Assembly: GCA_013820875.1 (NCBI GenBank)
Contig: JACDHS010000040.1
Span: 1 to 38,055, forward strand
Length of the DNA stretch: 38,055 bases
Direction of reading: 5' to 3'
From: Verrucomicrobiota bacterium
Lineage (GTDB): Bacteria; Verrucomicrobiota; Verrucomicrobiia; Limisphaerales; JACDHS01
Of this stretch, positions 26,770-33,122 are shown piece after piece. The notes beneath the pieces are model-generated. The model saw only the letters and a list, made by a program, of their open reading frames with translations, had not been told where the DNA came from and did not search any database. The position numbers and the translations under genes were made by a program. Position 1 is the first letter of the stretch. Each line of letters starts with the position of its first letter.

Positions 26770-27472
26770 GCTGCGCCTGGATCCGCTTCATCCGTATATT
26801 CTTAATGCTCGCGGACGTTTGCCATGTGGCAATCCCCAGTGGCGCGGACAGATCGATGTCGCCGAAACGCATTGAAATCTTGCGGCCTTTGATTTCCACG
26901 TCGATGACCTGTTCGTCATCAATCCAGGTCGTGATCTTTTCAGGAGTGACGCGCACCCGGATTTTGTACCACTGGTTTTTGTCAAAGGAGCGGAACTTTG
27001 TCGTATCATTCTCTGAGGCATCCATGCCGTCGATGCTTGAGATGCCAACCAATCCTCCGCCCCAACCGCCGACGATCAGGGTGCAAAAATTCGTCTCGAC
27101 CGGAAAGGTCAGGCCGCAAAAGAAATCGGTGCCATCGCGTCGCATTGCTTCGAGCGAAATTTCGTAATTCGTTTCTGGCAAACGCCCGGCATTGGTCCAG
27201 TTGATGCCGGTCAGTTCCGAGCCCATGTCGATCCGGATTTCTCCATTCTCGACCGCGACTGAGCCGGTTCCGCCGAATTTTGTTTCTGTCCAGTTTTTCA
27301 ATGTTTTGCCATCAAAGAGCGGGATGGACGGCGGTGGAGGCGGAACCAGGTTCGGCAGTGGCGGTGGTGATGGCGGCGCCTTTCTCGCAGGCGCTGGGTT
27401 CGTGTTCTGGCCGAAGGCCGTTACCGAAAAGAGACTCGCGATCAGGAGAAGAATAAAACAATCCGATTTCAT
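26747..27472 (-). CDS. Exported DUF1080 (3-keto-disaccharide hydrolase-like) protein
   Basis: A 241-residue exported protein of the DUF1080 family, now associated with 3-keto-glycoside hydrolysis in some members. A signal peptide (residues 1-22, FILLLIASLFSVTAFG) and a Pro-rich linker (PAPARKAPPSPPPLPNLVPPPPPS) precede the jelly-roll domain: IPLFDGKTLKNWTE, GSVAVENGEIRIDMG, LPETNYEISLEAMRRDGTDFFCGLTFPV, FRSFDKNQWYKIRVRVTPEKITTWIDDEQVIDVE and APLGIATWQTSASIKNIRMKRIQ. DUF1080 proteins are very abundant in Verrucomicrobiota. No partner enzyme (GMC or Gfo/Idh oxidoreductase) is encoded next to it, so its substrate remains open. Convergent overlap of 23 bases with the ceramidase-like gene. Confidence 0.92.
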   Translation of the reverse strand: MKSDCFILLLIASLFSVTAFGQNTNPAPARKAPPSPPPLPNLVPPPPPSIPLFDGKTLKNWTETKFGGTGSVAVENGEIRIDMGSELTGINWTNAGRLPETNYEISLEAMRRDGTDFFCGLTFPVETNFCTLIVGGWGGGLVGISSIDGMDASENDTTKFRSFDKNQWYKIRVRVTPEKITTWIDDEQVIDVEIKGRKISMRFGDIDLSAPLGIATWQTSASIKNIRMKRIQAQLTPPALR

Positions 27473-27532
27473 TTCTGGAAATATGGTTTAAGCGTAGCCG
27501 TGATAGATTGAAACGCGGCGTCTGACAATAAC

Positions 27533-28498
27533 GTGTTTTCCTTTTTTACAAAACTAATTGATCGGGTGGTGATTAACCTGGCCTGTGCCGCACAGCCGGA
27601 GGCCTGCACCTTCCAGCCGCATTGTGAAGAGGCGCACGAACTCCTTTCGCATCCGGATTTGCTCAGCGCTCCCGTATCAGCACCGGAAAAGGTGAAGTGG
27701 ACTTCCGAGCAAGAGTTTGAATTCCCTTCTGCCGTCACTTCGCCATGGCCGGAAAACGATGTGGTGTATGCAAAACTCCAGAAATGCGGCGAGCATTGGC
27801 AAGAGAAACCAACTGTTGTGCTGGTGCATGGCTGGAACGACGAAATCGGCTACGCCTTGCGACATCCCTACCAGGCGCGGCTGTTTTTAAAAGCCGGGAT
27901 CAACGTGGCAATGATCGAATTGCCGTACCACTTGAAACGCCGGCCGCGTCGTGCCGGCGCAGTGAACGATTTTCTCTCTGAAGATTTGCGATGCACCGTT
28001 CTCGCTGCGAAACAGGCCGTCATGGACATCCGCGCCTTGCTCGCATGGTTGCGCGAGCAGGGGTGCAGCGAGACGGGACTCATGGGGGTTTCGCTGGGTG
28101 GCTGGTTGACTGGCCTGGTCACGACGCACGATGCGAATGTCAGCTTTGCGGTCATGAATGTGCCGGTCGCACGCATGGATCGTGTCGTGAAGGAATTGGC
28201 CTTTACAGAACCGATCCGGCGCAGCTTGAAGTTGGCTGAATCGAAAAATCTGACTGTTGATTTCGACGGCTTGAACCTCCGTGCGTTTCGACCGAAAGCT
28301 CCAGTTGATAAGATATTGATCATTGAAGCGGTGGACGATTTGTTCGCCTGCAAAGAGGCGATCGAGGAATTCTGGGCTGCCTGGGGAAAGCCAGAAATCT
28401 GGCGGGTCCGTCACGCGCACATCACCGGTCTCTTTTCACCGTTCCTGCTTCGAAGACAGGTTAAATGGGTGATTGCAAAGACGAAGGTTGAAAAATGA
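27533..28498 (+). CDS. Alpha/beta hydrolase, 321 aa
   Basis: A 321-residue alpha/beta-hydrolase-fold protein. The oxyanion-hole region is VVLVHGWND (residues 95-103) and the nucleophile elbow is GVSLGG with Ser187. A plausible acid is Asp268 or Asp269 (IIEAVDDLF), and the histidine is in RVRHAHITG (His294 or His296), so the triad is complete. I see no strong signal peptide, and residues 1-90 have a compact Cys-containing stretch (NLACAAQPEACTFQPHCEEAHELL). The start is a GTG at 27533. It is divergent from the DUF1080 gene with only 60 bases between starts. Substrate unknown; esterase or lipase-like by fold only. The 3' flank carries a hairpin at 28526-28547. Confidence 0.85.
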   Translation: MFSFFTKLIDRVVINLACAAQPEACTFQPHCEEAHELLSHPDLLSAPVSAPEKVKWTSEQEFEFPSAVTSPWPENDVVYAKLQKCGEHWQEKPTVVLVHGWNDEIGYALRHPYQARLFLKAGINVAMIELPYHLKRRPRRAGAVNDFLSEDLRCTVLAAKQAVMDIRALLAWLREQGCSETGLMGVSLGGWLTGLVTTHDANVSFAVMNVPVARMDRVVKELAFTEPIRRSLKLAESKNLTVDFDGLNLRAFRPKAPVDKILIIEAVDDLFACKEAIEEFWAAWGKPEIWRVRHAHITGLFSPFLLRRQVKWVIAKTKVEK

Positions 28499-28525
28499 AA
28501 GTTGAAGTAGCGCTTCCAGTAGCAC

Positions 28526-28547
28526 CGCACCTTGCGTGCAGGGTGCG
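28526..28547. repeat. Hairpin between convergent genes
   Basis: CGCACC (28526-28531) pairs with GGTGCG (28542-28547), and the pairing extends inward through one G-T pair to a CGTG loop, about nine pairs. No T-run follows on either strand. It may be a transcript-end hairpin or a member of the dispersed palindromes seen elsewhere in the window. Confidence 0.5.
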
Positions 28548-28580
28548 AACCGATTTGGTTGAATAAAATCGTCCTCCGCA

Positions 28581-29234
28581 CTAGGCAGTATCTGCAATGT
28601 GACTTTTCTTTTTCAACCGCCGGCCTGCCACTCGTTTTGAAATGAACGGGCTGCCATCCAGGTAAAAACGCAACGGCAACTCTGCGGCTTTCGTGATTCC
28701 GATCCGAGTTGTTGTCACAACCGGACCGCGTTCTTTACGGAACAATTCAAGCGTTGGATTGTTTGCAATCAAGAGTGGTGAGTTCGCATTGCACAGGTCA
28801 CCGCCATCGAGGTCTCTTTCGATATTCATGGCCATGCAAAGTTTTCCCGGGCCATTGGTTAAGCTCCAACTTTCTTCCACCGGACGAAACTGTCGCATGA
28901 TCTCTTCCCCAAAATGCACTTCCACGGCTCGCACCAGCACGGCTTCGGCGAAACCTTTCGGACGGCAAACGACGTTGAAACAAAAGTAATTTCCGTAGAT
29001 GTAATAAATGTAGCCATGCCCGTGTTCGCCCCACATCGAACGATTCCTCGGAGTCTCGCCGACGGCCGCGTGACAGGCGGGATCGTTCTGGCAAAGGTAC
29101 GCTTCGGTTTCCACAATCGGTCCGCCGCAGATTCCGTGCGGCGTTCGGCGGATTAGCCAATGCCCCAGGAGCGCAGGCGCGACGGCGCTGGCTGACGCTT
29201 CGTAAAAATCTTTCGGCAAGGGGACAAACTTCAC
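28581..29234 (-). CDS. 3-methyladenine DNA glycosylase (AAG/MPG family)
   Basis: A 217-residue enzyme of the alkyladenine DNA glycosylase family, which removes alkylated purines by base excision. It resembles the human enzyme at the key places. The catalytic Glu corresponds to Glu44 in IVETEAY, with the base-stacking Tyr46 two residues later and His55 nine residues after that. ETPRNRSMWGEHGHGYIYYIYGNYFCFNVV follows, then AEAVLVRAVE and the closing NGPGKLCMAMNI. The start is a GTG at 29234. It lies 21 bases downstream of the EIIA gene on the same strand, so the two are probably co-transcribed. It acts on chromosomal DNA. No other repair gene is in the window. Confidence 0.95.
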   Translation of the reverse strand: MKFVPLPKDFYEASASAVAPALLGHWLIRRTPHGICGGPIVETEAYLCQNDPACHAAVGETPRNRSMWGEHGHGYIYYIYGNYFCFNVVCRPKGFAEAVLVRAVEVHFGEEIMRQFRPVEESWSLTNGPGKLCMAMNIERDLDGGDLCNANSPLLIANNPTLELFRKERGPVVTTTRIGITKAAELPLRFYLDGSPFISKRVAGRRLKKKSHIADTA

Positions 29235-29255
29235 TCGAAAAAAGCCAGGCTGAAT

Positions 29256-29774
29256 CTAAATCGAATGTGTCGGCGCGGGACGGAACTGGGCATTTGCCTC
29301 CGCCTCTTGGATAAGTGACAGCGCCTTCTCGTTTTTATCTGCGATAAGCAGATGTTTCCGAAGAATCGGGTTGCGGAGTAAACGACTGAGCCGCGCCAGG
29401 ACGGCAAGGTGCTGTGTCACGGTCGGCGAGATGATTAGAAAGAAGAGTTTCGTGGAATCCCCATCCAGTGCCCCGAAGTTAATTCCCTCTTGATGCCGGC
29501 CAAAGACCATGACCGGCCGTTGTACCAACCCAACGAGAGCATTGCGGGCATGGGGAATAGCCACTCCATCGCCGATGCTGGTGCTATGGAGTTGTTCCCG
29601 TTCTTTCAAAGCGCGCAGCAAAGTGCTCCGCGCCTCGGCATTCCCGGAGAGTTCCGGAATCAACCCCACCAATTCTTCAAGAACATCATCCCGGCGTGTT
29701 CCCGTTAAACGTAATTTGATTCCTCCATTGCGCAGCAGGTCAGTCAGAAAGAAAGGAGAAGACTCCAGATTCAT
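29256..29774 (-). CDS. PTS EIIA-like (PtsN-type) phosphoacceptor protein
   Basis: A 172-residue EIIA domain of the fructose/mannitol/nitrogen (PtsN) type. The phosphorylatable histidine is His75 in GDGVAIPHARN, followed by RPVMVFGRHQEGINFGALDGDSTKLFFLIISP and the helix HLAVLARLSRLLRNP, typical of EIIA(Ntr). No EIIB, EIIC, HPr or EI gene is present in the window, and there are no membrane helices. A regulatory PtsN-like role, not sugar transport, is therefore more likely, but not shown. The N-terminal part lacks an HTH or other partner. It probably shares a transcript with the DNA glycosylase gene downstream. An ATG start is used without a Shine-Dalgarno sequence. Confidence 0.88.
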   Translation of the reverse strand: MNLESSPFFLTDLLRNGGIKLRLTGTRRDDVLEELVGLIPELSGNAEARSTLLRALKEREQLHSTSIGDGVAIPHARNALVGLVQRPVMVFGRHQEGINFGALDGDSTKLFFLIISPTVTQHLAVLARLSRLLRNPILRKHLLIADKNEKALSLIQEAEANAQFRPAPTHSI

Positions 29775-29888
29775 GAGGGGAGTGTAGAAATGCTCTCCGC
29801 GGATTAGCTAGGAAAATATCAGGCCAAGGTTCATCGGACGACGGGTTGCAGCCCGGTTGAAGCAGTTTATTTTCTAGGAAGGAGATTT

Positions 29889-30083
29889 ATGAAAGACAAA
29901 CCGCAAGAGCTCAAGCAGCCGGTTCCGTTCACACCCGGAATTACCAAAGCCATGGTGCGTCAACACGCGTTGAGATTGTATCGGGATAAACTGCGTGAAC
30001 ATCCGCTGTCACTCGAAGATTGGGTGCTTGCAGAAAAAGACCTGGTGAACGAACGGGATTCTACAGGCATCCTGCCATCCTAG
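29889..30083 (+). CDS. DUF2934-like small protein, 64 aa
   Basis: A 64-residue cytosolic protein with AAGGAG four bases before the ATG, one of the strongest sites here. The pattern ITKAMVRQHALRLYRDKLREHPLSLEDWVLAEKDLV, a helix, a short turn and a second helix with DWxxAExxL, resembles the DUF2934 family of small bacterial proteins of unknown function. The last seven residues (STGILPS) and the TAG stop codon are encoded by the ACAGGCATCCTG palindromic repeat, so the C-terminus seems to have been set by repeat insertion. It is convergent with the next gene, 25 bases away. Confidence 0.8.
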   Translation: MKDKPQELKQPVPFTPGITKAMVRQHALRLYRDKLREHPLSLEDWVLAEKDLVNERDSTGILPS

Positions 30084-30092
30084 AAGGATGGC
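30061..30092. repeat. Palindromic repeat containing a stop codon, copy 2
   Basis: ACAGGCATCCTGCC (30063-30076), as in copy 1, is followed by a perfect 8-bp stem GCCATCCT/AGGATGGC (30074-30081 and 30085-30092) with loop AGA. The TAG stop of the small gene at 29889 spans the last stem base and the loop (30081-30083). The element lies between two convergent genes and could act as a transcript-end hairpin for both. Confidence 0.65.
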
Positions 30093-30108
30093 GCCCGTCC
30101 CGCGAAAA

Positions 30109-30609
30109 CTAGCTGCCGAATTGCAGGCGTGGTTCGTCCTGCAACATTTGCTTCAGGGTAAGCCAGCCTGTCTCGTTCATTGAATAGAAAGCGTTGAGGT
30201 AAACAGCCACTTCTTCGTGTGGATATTTGGCCAGCAGTTTGTCCACAGCCTCTTTCAACTTCGCGTCTTCAACGCTGGCAGGTAAATCATCCACCACACC
30301 CTCTTTGTGCTCGATGCCCAGGCTGGTAAGAAAGTCGATCAGCATGTCGCGGTGTTGCTTGAGCAACCAACCACGAATCAAATTTGCTGCGGCAAGATCC
30401 ATGCGCGGCTTCGTCAGCATGGCAATGATGTCTTTATTTCGTTCAGCGCGCGGCTTGCGTTCGAAAAAAACGGGGCGGAGCTTTCTCGCGTCGGCCACTG
30501 CGTTGACAGTGAGCTTGTAAAGGTCGCGATCGTTGTCGTAAGCGTAATCAAGAATCTGCGACGCCAAGACAGGCGACATAAAACCAAAAAGTTCGTGTGA
30601 GGTCAGCAT
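30109..30609 (-). CDS. Helical hypothetical protein, 166 aa
   Basis: No family is recognised. The protein is helical and basic-acidic, without signal peptide or membrane segment, so likely cytosolic. I chose the ATG at 30609 (MLTSHELFGFMSPVLASQILDYAYDNDRDLYKLTVNAVA) because the 28 additional upstream residues look unlike the rest; the frame is open to 30693. Visible features: LYKLTVNAVADARKLRPVFFERKPRAERN, a helix pair AAANLIRGWLLKQHRDMLIDFLTSLGIEHKEGVVDDLP, and a C-terminal NAFYSMNETGWLTLKQML. The long charged helices suggest a helix bundle. It is transcribed away from the repeat-rich region at 30.7 kb. Confidence 0.7.
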   Translation of the reverse strand: MLTSHELFGFMSPVLASQILDYAYDNDRDLYKLTVNAVADARKLRPVFFERKPRAERNKDIIAMLTKPRMDLAAANLIRGWLLKQHRDMLIDFLTSLGIEHKEGVVDDLPASVEDAKLKEAVDKLLAKYPHEEVAVYLNAFYSMNETGWLTLKQMLQDEPRLQFGS

Positions 30610-30716
30610 TTTACCAAATGAATTGCCGTTAAAAGCTTCGGGCGCTTGCCGCAAAGCGGTGACATAAATGCGCAAGTCACAGCATGAAAGCAAGTCGCTT
30701 CTCGTTACCGTGGCTT

Positions 30717-30859
30717 GTAGCGCAGGTTTTTAACCGTTTTTAACCTGCTGTATCGCGGATTTTCAATCCGCTTGCCGTAGGATCTGTGAATGCGTGCGGC
30801 AGTTCTCACGACTTGCGGATTGAAAATTCGCGATACAGCAGACTAAAAGTCCGCGCTAC
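30717..30859. repeat. Long imperfect inverted repeat
   Basis: The inner arms are 27 bases each (30745-30771 and 30815-30841), complementary with one mismatch, around a 43-base loop. The outer arms GTAGCGC/GCGCTAC (30717-30723 and 30853-30859) continue the pairing after an unpaired stretch. The left side also holds a smaller hairpin GCAGGTT/AACCTGC (30722-30728 and 30742-30748), which competes with the long pairing. There is no open frame for a transposase, so this could be a nonautonomous element or a large RNA/cruciform structure. Confidence 0.85.
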
Positions 30860-30867
30860 GACGTTGC

Positions 30868-30979
30868 AAAACGGCCTGAACGTGTGCAGACGGTTTCCGG
30901 ATGATCCGAAAATGGCCTGGAACGTGTGCGGACGGTTTCCGGATGATCTGAAAACGGCCTGGAACCTATCCAGACTACG
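30868..30979. repeat. 42-bp tandem repeat, about 2.7 copies
   Basis: Unit 1 (30868-30908, 41 bases) and unit 2 (30909-30950, 42 bases) share AAAA(C/T)GGCCTG and the block GACGGTTTCCGGATGAT; unit 3 (from 30951) begins the same way and then degenerates. Differences between units are few, so the duplication is fairly recent. It directly abuts the inverted repeat. The period is the same as that of the array at the end of the window, but the sequences are unrelated. Confidence 0.85.
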
Positions 30980-31108
30980 TTCTGGGCGTCTCAAACTGAA
31001 AAAAACCTCATTTTTTCACAATTTGGCCGGATGACGCTCTCGGAAGATCCGTCTAAGTTTATCGCAGCAATAGAAGTTCTCAACGGCTGGCTTCTTCTCC
31101 TTCCTCGA

Positions 31109-31131
31109 AACAGGCCAGGATGCCTGTTCTA
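31109..31131. repeat. Palindrome copy 3 (minus orientation)
   Basis: AACAGGC (31109-31115) and GCCTGTT (31122-31128) flank CAGGAT. Read on the minus strand this is TAGAACAGGCATCCTG, matching copies 1 and 2 over the core. It sits in the gene-free island. Confidence 0.65.
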
Positions 31132-31345
31132 CATTGTTTGCGGCTTCCTCTGTAGTGGATTCCATGATTTTTCCGTTTGACCCTTCGAATGGCAACCGAT
31201 TACGTATCCTATTCATGTTCATGCCTGTTATGACCCGCATTGTCTTTTTACGTCGGTTTACGTGATGCTGATGATTCGCCAATCTGGCGGTTATCCTGAA
31301 ACGCCGAATAACTTTGAACCTTAAACATGAAACCTTGAACTCTCT

Positions 31346-31364
31346 TTTTGCGTTCTTTCGCGGC
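31346..31364 (+). repeat. Dispersed 19-mer, second copy
   Basis: TTTTGCGTTCTTTCGCGGC, identical to 2484-2502 and in the same orientation. Both copies are in gene-free DNA. It lies about 50 bases before the lipoprotein gene start, so overlap with that gene's promoter is possible. Confidence 0.7.
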
Positions 31365-31417
31365 TAATAAACGACTGCAACTTTTTGCTATTTACGCTGT
31401 TTGATTTGGGAGCGGGT

Positions 31418-31786
31418 ATGAGAACACTGTGGCATCTCTGGTTGTTGATCGGGTGTGTGGGCATCCTGCTGGGCTGCGAGCCCAAGGGGGATGAATTGGC
31501 GGACCTCAAAGATGGGCAAAAACTTCACCAGGATTGCGTGCGGTTGATGGAACAATTTCCTTCCGGCGAAATCTCCAAACAAATCTGGCCACGTTCCATT
31601 CGGGAACTGAAACCAATTCGCGTCACGCGGGAACCAAACAATATTCGTATTTTAATAAAGCAGGAACGTGGCAAGTTCACGGTGGGTTACGATGTTTTTG
31701 CCAACCTGCAGTTATCGCCGCCCACGCAAGGCGTCTGGGTGCAGAAAACCAAAACCAGGGGCGTTTACATCTTCAAGCAATATTGA
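31418..31786 (+). CDS. Small predicted lipoprotein, 122 aa
   Basis: I chose the ATG at 31418, which begins a compact lipoprotein signal ([20 protein letters not shown]); the frame is open to 31385. The lipobox LLGC places the lipidated cysteine at residue 20. The mature part starts [13 protein letters not shown], has a helical segment ([13 protein letters not shown]), and then short strands ([29 protein letters not shown] and GVYIFKQY). No family is recognised. Only 11 bases separate it from the pseudopilin gene that follows, so they are likely co-transcribed and may act together at the membrane. A purine-rich stretch (GGGAGCGGG) lies shortly before the ATG. Confidence 0.8.
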   Translation: MRTLWHLWLLIGCVGILLGCEPKGDELADLKDGQKLHQDCVRLMEQFPSGEISKQIWPRSIRELKPIRVTREPNNIRILIKQERGKFTVGYDVFANLQLSPPTQGVWVQKTKTRGVYIFKQY

Positions 31787-31797
31787 GCGCTGTCTCC

Positions 31798-32631
31798 ATG
31801 AAAACGGGATTAATCAAACAACGAGGGTTCACCCTGATCGAACTACTGGTGGTGATCGCGATTATTGCGATCCTGGCGGGGATGCTTTTGCCCGCGTTAT
31901 CGAAAGCCAAAAGCCGTGGCCAGCGAACCAGTTGTCTCAACAACCAGAAGCAGATGAACATCGGCAGTCAATTGTATGCCGATGACGACGACCTTCGCGC
32001 GTTCTCTGGTGTGGCGAATTTCAAGGAGGACGATTTGAACTGGCTGTTCCCGAATTACGTTCCGAGCCTCAAGGTATTCACCTGTCCCGCGACGCGGAAC
32101 AAAATTGAAGATGTCCGTGAGCCGATACCGGCGATGTATCCGACCAGTGCCAGTGAGAATTGGACTGGCCAGAGTTACAGCGAACGATTGCACGGCAACA
32201 GCTTCATCATTTCCGATTTGCAACAAGTGGCGCCGGGTGGCCGGTTGGGAGATTTCGGCGGCTCGAGTTACGAAGTGTCAGGGTTCCTGAACGGCGCCTG
32301 GTCGAAAGGATTAAACAATGTGCGGAAAACTCAGAACACGGTGAGTGCTTACACCTACCAGTTGGTGGATGATTCCTATCCGGAACGCAGTATTGCCGGA
32401 CAAAAGGCCAGCCCATCCGACATCTGGATTTTCTACGATGCCGACGAGCCGGGCTTCATGGATTCCACCAGACCAAACAACGATTTCCCAGATGCAGGCG
32501 ATAACCACGGCGCAGACGGCGCGAACGTCGCTTTCGTGGATGGACACGTGAGCTGGGTATCACGAAAAAATTTCCTGGAAAGCTGGTGGCGCGGCACGGA
32601 CGAAGATCACACCCGGGTGAGTGGGGAGTAG
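31798..32631 (+). CDS. Prepilin-type protein with C-terminal DGH motif
   Basis: A 277-residue pseudopilin-like protein. I chose the ATG at 31798 because it begins immediately before the type IV prepilin signal: [25 protein letters not shown], cleaved after Gly10, with Glu15 at position +5. The following helix ([30 protein letters not shown]) is standard. The C-terminal part holds [23 protein letters not shown], the H-x-x-DG / DGHV signature that is widespread in Planctomycetota and Verrucomicrobiota prepilin-like proteins of unknown function. It needs a prepilin peptidase, which is not in the window. It probably enters the inner membrane and a pseudopilus or stays membrane-anchored. Follows the lipoprotein gene by 11 bases. 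Confidence 0.92.
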   Translation: MKTGLIKQRGFTLIELLVVIAIIAILAGMLLPALSKAKSRGQRTSCLNNQKQMNIGSQLYADDDDLRAFSGVANFKEDDLNWLFPNYVPSLKVFTCPATRNKIEDVREPIPAMYPTSASENWTGQSYSERLHGNSFIISDLQQVAPGGRLGDFGGSSYEVSGFLNGAWSKGLNNVRKTQNTVSAYTYQLVDDSYPERSIAGQKASPSDIWIFYDADEPGFMDSTRPNNDFPDAGDNHGADGANVAFVDGHVSWVSRKNFLESWWRGTDEDHTRVSGE

Positions 32632-33122
32632 CCGGGGGGAAGTGTTCAGTTCCCCAGCATCCAGCATCCAGCATCCGAACGGTCAAAATATTTTCAGACC
32701 AGCCATTTCAGGCTCATTGACCATGCTCGGGAGTGCTGGTCGTTCGGGTAAGTGCGGTTGCGGTTGCGCTTCGAGAGTTCTTATTTTTTGTTCGGCCACC
32801 CGTATCAAATTTTGTAATGCGACAACAGCTGCTTCGCTCCTGAGGATCACCTGTTTTAGATTGGTTACTTGTCGGCTGGAATTTTCGAAATTTGTGGTCT
32901 CTGCATTCATCGCGCAGATCATAAATTCTTCAACGTTCTTGCAAACCGGAAAAGGTTCTGCGTCACAGGCGTAAGCAGATGTAGGGGATACTTGTTTCAA
33001 CGGGGAAGCGATTTTCCGAACGATACGCTACTGAAGATGCAAAAGTGTATTGATGATCGAACTGCTCACTCGTTTAAACTTGGCTATTGAGTCGGGTTTG
33101 CTCGGGAATTAGTCTCGCGGGC
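32632..33122. other. Intergenic region before the MFS gene
   Basis: The only coding candidate is the small minus-strand frame listed separately (32683-32922). The sequence otherwise shows CCAGCATCCAGCATCCAGCATCC (32656-32676, a seven-base period repeat CAGCATC or similar), and nothing else that I can identify. The MFS promoter should lie at the right-hand end. Confidence 0.4.
32683..32922 (-). CDS. Possible small coiled-coil protein, 79 aa
   Basis: Uncertain gene. The frame is open from 33000, but the ATG at 32922 gives MICAMNAETTNFENSSRQVTNLK, then an amphipathic helix (VILRSEAAVVALQNLIRVAEQKIRTLEAQ, heptad-like) and a Pro-rich end (PHLPERPALPSMVNEPEMAGLKIF). The helix looks like real protein, and no better frame is present on the plus strand. 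There is no ribosome binding site, and no family resemblance. If real it may bind a partner by coiled coil. Confidence 0.4.
   Translation of the reverse strand: MICAMNAETTNFENSSRQVTNLKQVILRSEAAVVALQNLIRVAEQKIRTLEAQPQPHLPERPALPSMVNEPEMAGLKIF

Larger units (their letters stand above)
30694..31417. other. Gene-free island of repeats, 724 bases
   Basis: No protein-coding gene is supported across this stretch. It contains the inverted repeat at 30717-30859, the 42-bp tandem at 30868-30979, a palindrome copy at 31109-31131 and the dispersed 19-mer at 31346-31364. Short frames such as 30806-30994 (minus) reflect repeats. The density of repeats suggests a hot spot for insertions or a decayed mobile element. 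An RNA role cannot be excluded. Confidence 0.6.
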
